Below the pieces are notes generated by a model. That model had not been told where the DNA came from and ran no database searches. It saw only the letters and a list, made by a program, of their open reading frames with translations. A DNA stretch of 64,000 nt from Bog-752 sp963799395 (GTDB lineage: Bacteria > Actinomycetota > Thermoleophilia > UBA2241): positions 21,268-85,267 of the forward strand of contig CAWCWZ010000053.1 of the NCBI GenBank assembly GCA_963799395.1. The letters run 5' to 3'. Of the stretch, positions 36,801-44,696 are shown piece by piece; positions within the stretch are counted from its first letter, which is position 1, and each line of letters begins with the position of its first letter. The position numbers and the translations under genes were made by a program.

Positions 36801-37862
36801 CTACCGGCTGAGATCGGAGACGAGACGGTCGAGGTCGATGTTGGCCGAGATCTCGTCGACGATGAGCTCGATCTTGCGCTTGTCGTGCACACCGAGGCGC
36901 CCGAACAGGCGCCGGATGCCGTCGATCGCGGTGACCGTGTCGGTGGCCACCGAGACGACGGGGACACCGAGCTCCTCGGCGCGGGCCAGCACGGCCGGGC
37001 TGGGGATGTAGCTGCCGGTCAGAACGACGGCGGCGGTGGGCGTGTCGAGCGCCGCCAGGATGATCTCGGCCCGGTCTCCGCCGACCACGACGACCTTGTT
37101 GGCGGCGCTGCGGAAGTAGGGCATGGCGTGCTCGGGGCTCATCGCCCCGATCACGTAGGTCTCGGCCAGGGCATCGCTGTGCTCCTCGCCGCAGAGGTAG
37201 GTCGCGCCGAGCGCGGCGGCGATCTCGGTCACGGTCACCGCGGCGAGCCGCTGGCTGGCCGGCAGCACACCGTAGGTGGTGATGTCCTGCTCGGCCAGGA
37301 AGCGGGTGTACTCGCCGCGCACGAGAGCCAGGCGCGACTCGGGCACCATGTTGAAGACCGCCCCCAGCAGCCGCTGCCTGAGGCCGTCCTTGACGTAGCA
37401 GATGTCGTCGAGCAGGCGAGCGCCGGCGAACCGGGCCACGATGACCGCTCCCAGGTCGAGCCGGGCCACCACGTCGGCGCCGCTGGCCTTGAGGAACCGG
37501 CCCTGCCAGATCTCGCCGAGACCCTCGCAGACGACGACGTCGCGGCCCTCGCGCACGCGCTCGAAGGCGCTCGCCACCCTCGCCAGGGTATCGGCGTCGG
37601 AGCCCGCCAGAACCTCGTGCAGCGCGCCCTCGTCGAGAACGACCGGGCAGATGTCGGAGAGCGGCGTGTCGAGACCGAGGACGTCGGCCACGAAGCGGGC
37701 GTCGTCGTCGACGAGCTCGCCCGACGGGCCCTGCGGCATGATGCCGACGGGCTTGAAGTAGCCCGCGTCGAGACCGCGGGCGCGCAAAGCCAGGCACAAG
37801 CCGACCGAGAGGGTGGTCTTGCCTCCGCTCCCCTCGGTCGAGGCGATGTACAGCGATCTCAT
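36801..37862 (-). CDS. BioD-like ATPase with DRTGG domain (Pta N-terminal-like)
   Basis: A 353-residue protein. Its N-terminal half is a dethiobiotin-synthetase-like P-loop domain: LYIASTEGSGGKTTLSVGL, YFKPVGIMPQG, DVVVCEGLGE. The C-terminal half is a DRTGG domain (YVIGAMSPEHAMPYFRSAAN, KVVVVGGDRAEIILAAL, VVLTGSYIPSP). This layout matches the non-catalytic N-terminal regulatory part of long phosphotransacetylases, found as a free protein in several bacteria and archaea. Its function is not established; a role in sensing or controlling acyl-phosphate or acetate metabolism is plausible from the plsX neighbour. There is no C-terminal Pta catalytic domain. Confidence 0.78.
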   Translation of the reverse strand: MRSLYIASTEGSGGKTTLSVGLCLALRARGLDAGYFKPVGIMPQGPSGELVDDDARFVADVLGLDTPLSDICPVVLDEGALHEVLAGSDADTLARVASAFERVREGRDVVVCEGLGEIWQGRFLKASGADVVARLDLGAVIVARFAGARLLDDICYVKDGLRQRLLGAVFNMVPESRLALVRGEYTRFLAEQDITTYGVLPASQRLAAVTVTEIAAALGATYLCGEEHSDALAETYVIGAMSPEHAMPYFRSAANKVVVVGGDRAEIILAALDTPTAAVVLTGSYIPSPAVLARAEELGVPVVSVATDTVTAIDGIRRLFGRLGVHDKRKIELIVDEISANIDLDRLVSDLSR

Positions 37863-37917
37863 CTCGACAACCCCCGGCTCGAGGACGGCGACAGGGCGGG
37901 TTCGGGCCGCGCGGGCC

Positions 37918-38112
37918 CTACTTCTTCTTCTTCTCGACGTCGAGGGCGATGACTTCGCGGCCCTTGTAGGTGCCGCACTTGGGGCAGGCGCGGTGGGGCA
38001 GCTTGGGGCTCTTGCACTGCGGGCAGAAGCTCGCCGTCTCGACGCTGAGCTTGTGCTGAGCCCGGCGCGAGTCGCGCTTGCTCGACGAGGTCTTTCTCTT
38101 AGGAACTGGCAT
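37918..38112 (-). CDS. rpmF: Ribosomal protein bL32, zinc-ribbon form
   Basis: Large-subunit protein of 64 residues. It starts MPVPKRKTSSSKRDSRRAQH and carries two CxxC pairs (CPQCKSPKLPHRACPKCG) for zinc, so it is the Cys-containing paralogue type. The DUF177-rpmF order is conserved in most bacteria. The tail is Lys-rich. Confidence 0.96.
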   Translation of the reverse strand: MPVPKRKTSSSKRDSRRAQHKLSVETASFCPQCKSPKLPHRACPKCGTYKGREVIALDVEKKKK

Positions 38113-38206
38113 CGTGTCTCACTTCTCGATTCGCGGACGCTCTACTTTACCGTTGCCGCGCGCTTCTGTCCAAACGGCGCGCCCGGCAAATCGCCGGCCG
38201 CGACCT

Positions 38207-38663
38207 TCAGTGGCCGTGCCCGGCGCCCGCTTCGTTTAAGTCGGCGCCGCACACCGGGCACAACCCGCGGCAGTCGTCGCGACACAGGATCTGCGGCGGC
38301 AGGGCTTCGGCTATGGTGTCGCGCACCCAGCGTTCGAGGTCGAGAAGGTAGCCGCGTACATACGGGTTCGTCGTCGGCGACGACCGACTCACCGTCGGTC
38401 ACGTACTCGACGCAGGCGACGGGCACCTCGAGCGCGGCTTCGCCGAGACACCGCTGGCAGGGACCCCCCAACACCGCCACGCCGTCGCCGCGCAGCGTCA
38501 GGCGCCGGCCGACCCGCGAGACGCGCAGCTCGAGTTCGAGGCCGCCGCCGCTGACGTCGTACTCGAGGCCGGAGAGCGAGAACGGCGCGACGTCGCAGAA
38601 CAGGCGGCGCGCGGCTTCGCTTTGCTCTCCGAACGCGAGCGACCGCAGATTGAAACGGCGCAT
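38207..38663 (-). CDS. yceD: DUF177/YceD family protein (frameshifted)
   Basis: Conserved protein linked with large-subunit rRNA accumulation in bacteria and plants. The frame starts RRFNLRSLAFGEQSEAARRL and contains GGPCQRCLGEAALEVPVACV and VADDEP. An indel near 38375 then moves to the frame YVRGYLLDLERWVRDTIAEA, ILCRDDCRGLCPVCGADLNE. The C-terminal cysteine cluster is the family mark. As read, the first frame runs on to 38142 with a meaningless Arg-rich tail; the genuine stop is at 38207. Confidence 0.88.
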
Positions 38664-38704
38664 GTCCGCAGGCTCTCCGCCAGCGCCCCGCCGGCCGTCA
38701 CACC

Positions 38705-39172
38705 TTAGTCCTGCGACTCGGGGCCGATGGCCGGCGTCTGCAGACGCTCGCGCCCACGGCGCACGGCCGCCAGGAACTTGTCGAGGTTCACCTCGAGGTT
38801 GCCCAGCACTTCGTCGGCGTAGTCTTCGGCGCCCAGGCGGATCTCGCGCTCGCGCTCGCGGGCGTCTTCGACGATCTCGTGCGCCTGACGTTCGGCGACC
38901 CGCACGATCTCCTCCTGCGCGGCCATCTGCTCGGCCTTCTCTTTTGCCTCGGAGACGATGCGCTCGGACTCCTGTTTGGCCTCGGCCAGCATCTCCTGAC
39001 GTTCCTTGACGATCCAGCGCGCCTGCTTGACCTCTTCGGGGATCGTGGAGCGCATCTGGTCGAGCAGGTCGTAGATCTCCTCACGATCGATCATCACGCT
39101 GTCGGTCAGGGGAACAGAGCGCGCGTTGTGAATGAGGTCGTCCAACTTGTCGATCAGAACCAGCACATCCAT
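38705..39172 (-). CDS. SepIVA-like DivIVA-family coiled-coil protein
   Basis: A 155-residue protein beginning with MDVLVLIDKLDDLIHNARSV, then a long Glu/Ala/Lys/Arg coiled coil (about residues 45-125) and a short ordered end LEVNLDKFLAAVRRGRERLQ. The position between coaD and the DUF177/rpmF pair, plus this N-terminus, matches the actinobacterial family that includes mycobacterial SepIVA (Rv2927c), a septum-associated factor. Its role here in polar growth or division is by analogy. It is among the best lineage markers in the window. Confidence 0.8.
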   Translation of the reverse strand: MDVLVLIDKLDDLIHNARSVPLTDSVMIDREEIYDLLDQMRSTIPEEVKQARWIVKERQEMLAEAKQESERIVSEAKEKAEQMAAQEEIVRVAERQAHEIVEDAREREREIRLGAEDYADEVLGNLEVNLDKFLAAVRRGRERLQTPAIGPESQD

Positions 39173-39198
39173 GCGGGCCTACCTCTCCTTCAAGGCGC

Positions 39199-39702
39199 TT
39201 ACGCCTTTCGCGGGAACAGCTCGGCGAACCGTCGGGCCACCGGCGGTGGCACCAGGTCGTCGACCGACCCGCCGAACGTGGCGATCTCCTTCACGCCGCT
39301 CGAGCTCAGGAAGCTGTGCTCGGGCGAAGCCATCATGAAGACAGTTTCGATATCGGGGGCCAGCTTCCTATTGAGCTGGGCCATGGCGAACTCGTACTCG
39401 AAGTCGGAGATGGCGCGCAGCCCCTTGAGGATGACATTGGCCTCCCACCGCCGGGCGAACTCGACGACGAGCTCGTTGAAGCGGTCGACGTAGACGTTGG
39501 GGTAGTCGGCGAGGGCCTCGCGCAGGAAGGCGGCCCGCTCGGCCGAGGTGAACATGGTCTGCTTGCGGGTCGGGTACTCGATGAGCCCGACCACCACCCG
39601 CCGGAACGTGTGCGCGCCGCGTGTGATGATGTCGAGGTGACCCACCGTGACCGGATCGAAGGTCCCCGGACAGATGGCGGTGACGTTGCTCGGCACGCTC
39701 AC
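39199..39702 (-). CDS. coaD: Phosphopantetheine adenylyltransferase
   Basis: Fourth step of coenzyme A synthesis: transfers AMP from ATP to phosphopantetheine. From GTG 39702 it is 167 residues, with AICPGTFDPVTVGHLDIITR (the T/HxGH nucleotidyltransferase motif), RKQTMFTSAERAAFLREAL, LKGLRAISDFEYEFAMAQLN and the C-terminal STGVKEIA-like SSSGVKEIATFGGSVDDLVP. The GTG overlaps the rsmD stop as GTGA; rsmD-coaD pairing is common. The longer frame to 39822 overlaps rsmD. Confidence 0.96.
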   Translation of the reverse strand: MSVPSNVTAICPGTFDPVTVGHLDIITRGAHTFRRVVVGLIEYPTRKQTMFTSAERAAFLREALADYPNVYVDRFNELVVEFARRWEANVILKGLRAISDFEYEFAMAQLNRKLAPDIETVFMMASPEHSFLSSSGVKEIATFGGSVDDLVPPPVARRFAELFPRKA

Positions 39703-40304
39703 GACCTCGCTTGCAGGAATGTGACCCGTGTGTCGCCGTAGAACTTGACGCTCCGTTCGACGAGCGCCAGGCTCACGGCCTGACCCTTGGCCGTTTCGAC
39801 CACGACCACCGCACCCGGACAAAGCACACCCGGCATTCGGACCGAGAGTTCGGGCTCGACTGCCGGGTACAGCGCGTAGGGCGCGTCTACGAGGACGAGA
39901 TTATACAGTCTCGCGCCGGCAGCGTCAGCCTTGAGCGCCCGCCGGTAGTCGGCGGCGCTCACGCGCACGGCGCCGGCGGAGGCGCTCACGTGGGCGAGGT
40001 TCTGCCGCAGCACCCGAAGGGCCGCCGGAGCGCGCTCGACGAACGTGCACGAAGCGGCGCCGCGCGACAACGCCTCGATGCCGAGGGCGCCGCTGCCGGC
40101 GAACAGATCGAGGACGGCCATGCCCGAGAGCGGACCCGCGCCGGCGTCGGCCGGCGACGCGCCGGCGGGTGGTGGAGCGCTCGCCAGCAGGGAGACGAGC
40201 ACGTCGAAGATCGCCTCGCGCACGAGGTCGGACGTGGGTCTCGTGGCGCGGCCGGCCGGCGCCGTCAGGCGCCGGCCGCGCCAGGCGCCGCCGACGACGC
40301 GCAT
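39699..40304 (-). CDS. rsmD: 16S rRNA (guanine966-N2)-methyltransferase RsmD
   Basis: Methylates G966 of 16S rRNA. From ATG 40304 it is 201 residues: MRVVGGAWRGRRLTAPAG, TRPTSDLVREAIFDVL, VLDLFAGSGALGIEALSRGA (SAM motif), TFVERAPAALRVLRQNL, and LVLVDAPYALYP, where DPPY is usual. The catalytic motif therefore reads DAPY. A Pro/Ala/Gly-rich insert PPPAGASPADAGAG precedes the SAM motif. Confidence 0.92.
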   Translation of the reverse strand: MRVVGGAWRGRRLTAPAGRATRPTSDLVREAIFDVLVSLLASAPPPAGASPADAGAGPLSGMAVLDLFAGSGALGIEALSRGAASCTFVERAPAALRVLRQNLAHVSASAGAVRVSAADYRRALKADAAGARLYNLVLVDAPYALYPAVEPELSVRMPGVLCPGAVVVVETAKGQAVSLALVERSVKFYGDTRVTFLQARS

Positions 40305-40351
40305 CAGCTCGCCCTCCGGACTGTCGTCGCCCTGATCGCCGCACCCCCGAG

Positions 40352-41647
40352 CTAGTCGCGACCGAGCACCACGGGGGCCGGCTCGGGTGGCCCATCGACG
40401 ATCACGAAGGCGTCGCGCAGGAGCCCCGCGGCGGCGGCGCGCACGTCCCTGCTGCGCGCGTAGACGCTGGCCAGCCTCTCCCCCGCGCTCACCGCCTCGC
40501 CGGGCTTGGCGCCGACCACGACGCCGGCCGCCGGGTCCACCTCGTCGTCGACCCGGCTGCGACCCGCCCCCGAAAGCTGAGCCGCGCGGCCGATGGCACG
40601 GGCATCGACGGAGCCCACCCAGCCGTCGCGCGCGGCGGTGACGTGATCGCAGGCCAGGCGGTGGAACTCGCCGGGCTTGAAGCGCCCGCCCTGCACGGCC
40701 ACCCAGCGCTCGAACCACTCGGCCGCCTGGCCGGAAGCGAGCGCGCGCTCCGCGCGCGCTCGCCCTTCGCCCTCGTCGACCCCGAGATCGGAGAGTGCGA
40801 GCAGCGCGGCGGCCAGGGCGAGGACGACCTCGCGCACGTCGTCTGGCCCGCCCCCGCACAGCACCTCCCAGGCCTCCTCGACTTCGAGCCGGTTGCCGAC
40901 GCTGCGACCCAGCGGCGCGGCCATCGACGTGTAGAGGCAGGTGACCTTACGCCCGTAGCTTTCGCCGATCAGCCGGCAGAGGGCGCCCAGCGAGGCCGCC
41001 TGCTCGACGGTCTTCGTGAAAGCGCCCGAGCCGACGGTCAGGTCGAGGACCACCGCCGAGGTGCCGCTGGCGATCTTCTTGGCCATGATACTGGCGGCGA
41101 TCAGTCCCTCGCTGTCGACCGTCGCGGTGACGTCGCGCAGCGCGTAGAGGATGCGATCGGCCGGCACGAGGCGCTCGCTCTGGGAGACGACGGCGACGCC
41201 GATGCGTTCGAGCTGCCGCAAAAAGTCGCCCTGCGAGAGCTGCACGCGAAACCCGGGGATCGATTCGAGCTTGTCGAGGGTGCCGCCCGTGTGACCCAGT
41301 CCGCGACCCGACATCTTGCCGAACAGCGCCCCGCAGGACGCCACGAGAGGCGCCAGCACCAGGGTCACCTTGTCGCCCACCCCGCCGCTCGAGTGTTTGT
41401 CGAGGACCGGGCGGCCCAGTACCGAGAGATCGAGCACCTTGCCGCTCTCGACCATGGCCCGCGCGAGGCCGAGCGTCTCGTCGGGCGAGAACCCGCGCAG
41501 GACGATCGCCATGAGCAGCGCGCTCGCCTGGTAGGCGGGGATCGAGCCGTCGACGACGCCCGCGACGAAGGCGCGCAGCCTCGCCTCGTCCAGCCGCCCG
41601 CCGTCGCGCTTGCGGGCGATGATGTCGTTCACCACGTCGATGCTCAC
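40352..41647 (-). CDS. deoA: Pyrimidine-nucleoside (thymidine) phosphorylase
   Basis: Phosphorolysis of thymidine, deoxyuridine or uridine in nucleoside salvage. GTG 41647 with a GGAGG Shine-Dalgarno gives 431 residues. Motifs are IDVVNDIIARKRDGGRL, DKHSSGGVGDKVTLVLAPLV, KMSGRGLGHTGGTLDKLESI, ASIMAKKIASGTSAVVLDL and a C-terminal alpha/beta domain. It lies downstream of pnp and deoB, so the three probably form a salvage operon channelling nucleosides to ribose/deoxyribose 5-phosphate. An 11-bp inverted repeat is present at 40737-40763. Confidence 0.95.
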   Translation of the reverse strand: MSIDVVNDIIARKRDGGRLDEARLRAFVAGVVDGSIPAYQASALLMAIVLRGFSPDETLGLARAMVESGKVLDLSVLGRPVLDKHSSGGVGDKVTLVLAPLVASCGALFGKMSGRGLGHTGGTLDKLESIPGFRVQLSQGDFLRQLERIGVAVVSQSERLVPADRILYALRDVTATVDSEGLIAASIMAKKIASGTSAVVLDLTVGSGAFTKTVEQAASLGALCRLIGESYGRKVTCLYTSMAAPLGRSVGNRLEVEEAWEVLCGGGPDDVREVVLALAAALLALSDLGVDEGEGRARAERALASGQAAEWFERWVAVQGGRFKPGEFHRLACDHVTAARDGWVGSVDARAIGRAAQLSGAGRSRVDDEVDPAAGVVVGAKPGEAVSAGERLASVYARSRDVRAAAAGLLRDAFVIVDGPPEPAPVVLGRD

Positions 41648-41669
41648 GCCGCTTCCTCCACTGCCGGCG

Positions 41670-42437
41670 CTAACCGGCCGGCGTCGCGTCGAGCCCCGCC
41701 GCAAAGGCGGCCGCCAGCACGCCCAGGCCGCCCCCGAGACCCGCGGAGAGGAGGGCACCGGCGGCCAGGACCTCCGCATGGCCGAGCGCCTCGCCCGACG
41801 CGTTGGCCACGAGCGAGAGCACGCGGACGGGCAGCCCATGGCGGATCGCCGCGTTCACCTCGGCCGCGGTCGACATGCCGACGACGTCGCCGTAGTGACG
41901 CAGCCAACGTGCCTCGGCCGGCGTCTCGTAGTGCGGTCCCGACACCGCCACGTAGCGCCCCGGCCGCGCCGGCAAGAGGGGTGCAAGGACGGCGGCCAGG
42001 CGCCGCGCCTCGGCGGCGCCGGTCACCGGCAACACCGGCGGTTCGTCGACGGGCGCGCCCTGCAGATCGACGACCTGCGTGACGACCACCGCCGTGCCCG
42101 CCGTCAGGGTCGGGTCGAGGGCTCCCGAGGCGTTGGTGAGCAGCAGGCCGCGCACACCGCAAGCGGCCAGGTCGTCGACCGGCCGCGAGAGCTCCGCGGC
42201 GCTCCAGCCCTCGTACAGATGGGGGCGCCCGCAGGCCAGCAGGAGGCGCAGCTCACGGCCCTTGTCCGGCGCCCAGCGGGCCACCAGCAGGCGGTTGGGG
42301 TGGCCGGCGACGAACGTCGCCGGCCACCCCAGATCGGCGTAGTCGATCTCGTCGATCACCTCGGCGCCGCCGGGCACGAGCGCGAGGCCCGAGCCGAAGA
42401 CGATCGCCAGGTCACCCCGCGGGAGCCGCACGGTCAC
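41670..42437 (-). CDS. punA: Purine nucleoside phosphorylase (PNP class II)
   Basis: Releases purine bases from inosine and guanosine with phosphate. The 255-residue protein shows IVFGSGLALV, GRPHLYEGWSAAELSRPV, LLTNASGALDPTL, SGPHYETPAEARWLRHYG and DVVGMSTAAEVNAAIRHG, the last two holding the base- and phosphate-site residues (Glu of HYETPAE, Met-Ser-Thr). The GTG at 42437 is used. It sits between deoB and deoA. A 17-bp inverted repeat encodes GWPATFVAGHP near residue 38-48. Confidence 0.93.
   Translation of the reverse strand: MTVRLPRGDLAIVFGSGLALVPGGAEVIDEIDYADLGWPATFVAGHPNRLLVARWAPDKGRELRLLLACGRPHLYEGWSAAELSRPVDDLAACGVRGLLLTNASGALDPTLTAGTAVVVTQVVDLQGAPVDEPPVLPVTGAAEARRLAAVLAPLLPARPGRYVAVSGPHYETPAEARWLRHYGDVVGMSTAAEVNAAIRHGLPVRVLSLVANASGEALGHAEVLAAGALLSAGLGGGLGVLAAAFAAGLDATPAG
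42296..42331. repeat. 17-bp perfect inverted repeat inside the purine nucleoside phosphorylase gene
   Basis: Arms 42296-42312 and 42315-42331 pair exactly around aa. It encodes the region just ahead of the GRPHLYEG loop and includes the GHP motif that follows VPGH-type sequences in the family. Confidence 0.9.
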
Positions 42438-42498
42438 GGCCGCGCCCTCTGCCCGCCGTCACCTTGGGAGGCTCCGCCGCGCCCGCGCCGGGTCGAGG

Positions 42499-43632
42499 TC
42501 ATGGGATGACCGACCCGCCGAGCGGCGGCTCGAGGCCGGTGAGACACCGGTAAGCGGTCGCCCCGACGTCCTCGAAGAGACCGTCGTAGCGGCCGCCGCG
42601 CAGGCCCCAGGCCAGCAGCGGCGCGTACTCGCGGGAGTGGTCGGTGCTCGCCGTGGTCGGATCGACGCCGTGGTCGGCGCACCAGATCGCGAGGTCGCCG
42701 GGGGCGAGCTCGCGGAGCAGGCCGGGCACGGCTTCGTCGACTTGGCGCAGCCCGGCGGCAAAGCCGGCGACGTCGTTGCGATGCCCCCAGATCTGGTCGA
42801 AATCGACCAGGTTGGCGAACAGCAGGCCGCCGGTCATCGCCTGTAGATGGCGCCGGCAGGCGGCGAGGCCTGCCGTGTTGTTCGTGGTGTGGTCGTCGAC
42901 GTCGACGCCGCGCTGGGCGAAGATCTCGCCGATCTTGCCGACGCCGATCACCGGCACCTTGGCGTCGTGCAGCAGGTCGAGATAGGTCGGTCCGGTCGGC
43001 GACAGCGAGAAATCGCGGCGGCGGGGCGTGCGTTCGTAACCACCCGAGACGCCGGCGAACGGCCGGGCGATGACGCGGCCCACCGCGTGTCGCCCGCTCA
43101 GGATGCGGCGGGCGATCGCGCACCACTCGTAAAGCAGGGCCAGCGGCACGACGTCCTCGTGGCAGGCCACCTGAAAGACCGAGTCGGCCGACGTGTAGAC
43201 GATGGGGCGGCCGCTCCGCAGATGCTCGTCCCCCAACTCCTCGATGATGACCGTGCCCGAGGCCGGCCGGTTGCCCAGAACGCCGCGGCCGATGGCTCGC
43301 GTGAACGGCTCGATCACCTCGGCGGGAAAGCCGTCGGGGTAGGTCGGGAAAGGCCGTTCGAGGGCGAGCCCCATCATCTCCCAGTGGCCGGTGGTCGTGT
43401 CCTTGCCGGCGCCGCGCTCGAGAAGGCGGCCGTAGGTCGACCGGGAGCGCGGCGATCCGAGCGGCAGGCCGACGACCTCGCCGAGCCCGAGAGCCGCGAG
43501 GTTGGGTAGCTCGACGTCACTGCCCTCGAGCACGTGCCGCAGCGTGTCCGAGCCGCGATCGCCGTAGGCGTCGGCGTCGGGCGCCTCTCCCGCGCCGACG
43601 CCGTCGAGCACGCACACGAGGACCTTGCTCAC
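42499..43632 (-). CDS. deoB: Phosphopentomutase
   Basis: Interconverts (deoxy)ribose 1- and 5-phosphates, linking the phosphorylases to central metabolism. The 377-residue protein belongs to the alkaline phosphatase superfamily. It has VLDGVGAGEAPDADAYGDRG (metal-binding Asp), GKDTTTGHWEMMGL (nucleophile Thr), YTSADSVFQVACHE, GVGKIGEIFAQRGV and a C-terminal ADHGVDPTT with metal-ligand Asp and His. GTG 43632 overlaps the xerD stop as GTGA. Confidence 0.96.
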   Translation of the reverse strand: MSKVLVCVLDGVGAGEAPDADAYGDRGSDTLRHVLEGSDVELPNLAALGLGEVVGLPLGSPRSRSTYGRLLERGAGKDTTTGHWEMMGLALERPFPTYPDGFPAEVIEPFTRAIGRGVLGNRPASGTVIIEELGDEHLRSGRPIVYTSADSVFQVACHEDVVPLALLYEWCAIARRILSGRHAVGRVIARPFAGVSGGYERTPRRRDFSLSPTGPTYLDLLHDAKVPVIGVGKIGEIFAQRGVDVDDHTTNNTAGLAACRRHLQAMTGGLLFANLVDFDQIWGHRNDVAGFAAGLRQVDEAVPGLLRELAPGDLAIWCADHGVDPTTASTDHSREYAPLLAWGLRGGRYDGLFEDVGATAYRCLTGLEPPLGGSVIP

Positions 43633-44696
43633 CGGTCCTCCTCGTCGGGGCGTTCCCCGCCGTCCCCGGCGCCGGCGACGCCGGCCGGGCCGGATCCGTC
43701 CCCTGCGCTCCTGCGCCGGGCCCGCGGGTGAGTGCTGTAGAAGACCTCGCGCAAGTGGTCGGCGGTGACGTGGGTGTAGATCTGGGTGGTGGCGATGTCG
43801 CTGTGGCCCAGCATCTCCTGGACGCTGCGCAGGTCAGCGCCGCCTTCGACGAGATGGGTGGCGAAGCTGTGGCGGAAGGTGTGGGCGCTCGCCCGGCCCT
43901 CGAGGCCGACGCGCCGCAGCGTGCGACGCAGCACAAAGTCGAGACCCTGGCGGGTCAGCGGGGCGCCGTGGGCGTTCAGGAAGAGCTCGTCGTGGCGGCC
44001 GCCGTGAGCGAGGAGGCGGCGGCCGTGGGCCGCGTAGCTGCCCACGGCCGCCGCCGCGTACGAGCCGAGCGGCACCACCCGTTCCTTGTCGCCCTTGCCG
44101 AGGCAGCGTACGAGGCCGCCCTCGAGATCGACGTCGGCCACCCGCAGCGTGACGATCTCGGTGGCCCGCAGGCCGCACCCGTAGAGCAGCTCGAACATGG
44201 CGAGGTCGCGCTCGGCCAGCGGCCCTTCGAGCGGCACGCCGCCGAGCACCTTCTCGATCTCGGCGACGTCGAGCACGCGCGGCAGGCCCTGGGGGTGCCT
44301 GGGGGTCGCAAGCAGCGCCGCCGGGTCGGCCGTCAGGCCCTTCTCGCGGACCAGGTAGTGGTAGAGGCCGCGCACGGCCGCCATGCGCCGCGCCACGCTG
44401 GTCGAGGCGCCGTCGCCGCCCGGGCCGGCGAAGTAGCGGTAGACGTCGGCCTCGCTCGCCTCGAGCACCGTCACCCGCGCCGGTCGGGGCCGCGGCGCGT
44501 GCTCTGTCCCCGCGGGCTCTTCGGGGCCCATCGGGCCCGCGAGCCAGCTCGCGAACCGCGTGAGGTCGCGCCGGTAGGCGGCGACGGTGTTCGGGCTCAG
44601 GGTCCGCTCGAACTCGAGGTAGGCGAGGTACTCCGCGACGACCGGATCGGGAGGCGGCGCCTCGCCGGGCGCGGCGCTCGCGGCCGCGACGCTCAC
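43629..44696 (-). CDS. xerD: Tyrosine recombinase XerD
   Basis: Second Xer recombinase of the window. The N-terminal domain has VAEYLAYLEFERTLSPNTVA. The catalytic residues appear in GCGLRATEIVTLRVADVDLE (Arg), GKGDKERVVPLG (Lys), HTFRHSFATHLVEGGADLR (His, Arg) and LGHSDIATTQIYTHV (His, Tyr). At 355 residues it has an insertion in the N-terminal domain (AGPMGPEEPAGTEHAPRPR) and a Gly/Ala/Asp-rich C-terminal tail. GTG 44696 overlaps the M20 peptidase stop as GTGA. Position beside deoB is common for xerD in Gram-positive bacteria. Confidence 0.94.
   Translation of the reverse strand: MSVAAASAAPGEAPPPDPVVAEYLAYLEFERTLSPNTVAAYRRDLTRFASWLAGPMGPEEPAGTEHAPRPRPARVTVLEASEADVYRYFAGPGGDGASTSVARRMAAVRGLYHYLVREKGLTADPAALLATPRHPQGLPRVLDVAEIEKVLGGVPLEGPLAERDLAMFELLYGCGLRATEIVTLRVADVDLEGGLVRCLGKGDKERVVPLGSYAAAAVGSYAAHGRRLLAHGGRHDELFLNAHGAPLTRQGLDFVLRRTLRRVGLEGRASAHTFRHSFATHLVEGGADLRSVQEMLGHSDIATTQIYTHVTADHLREVFYSTHPRARRRSAGDGSGPAGVAGAGDGGERPDEEDR

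Noticed and set aside
40240..40295. Long inverted repeat in rsmD
   Set aside because: Pairing is interrupted by a four-base bulge in GC-only sequence; too weak to list with the perfect palindromes.
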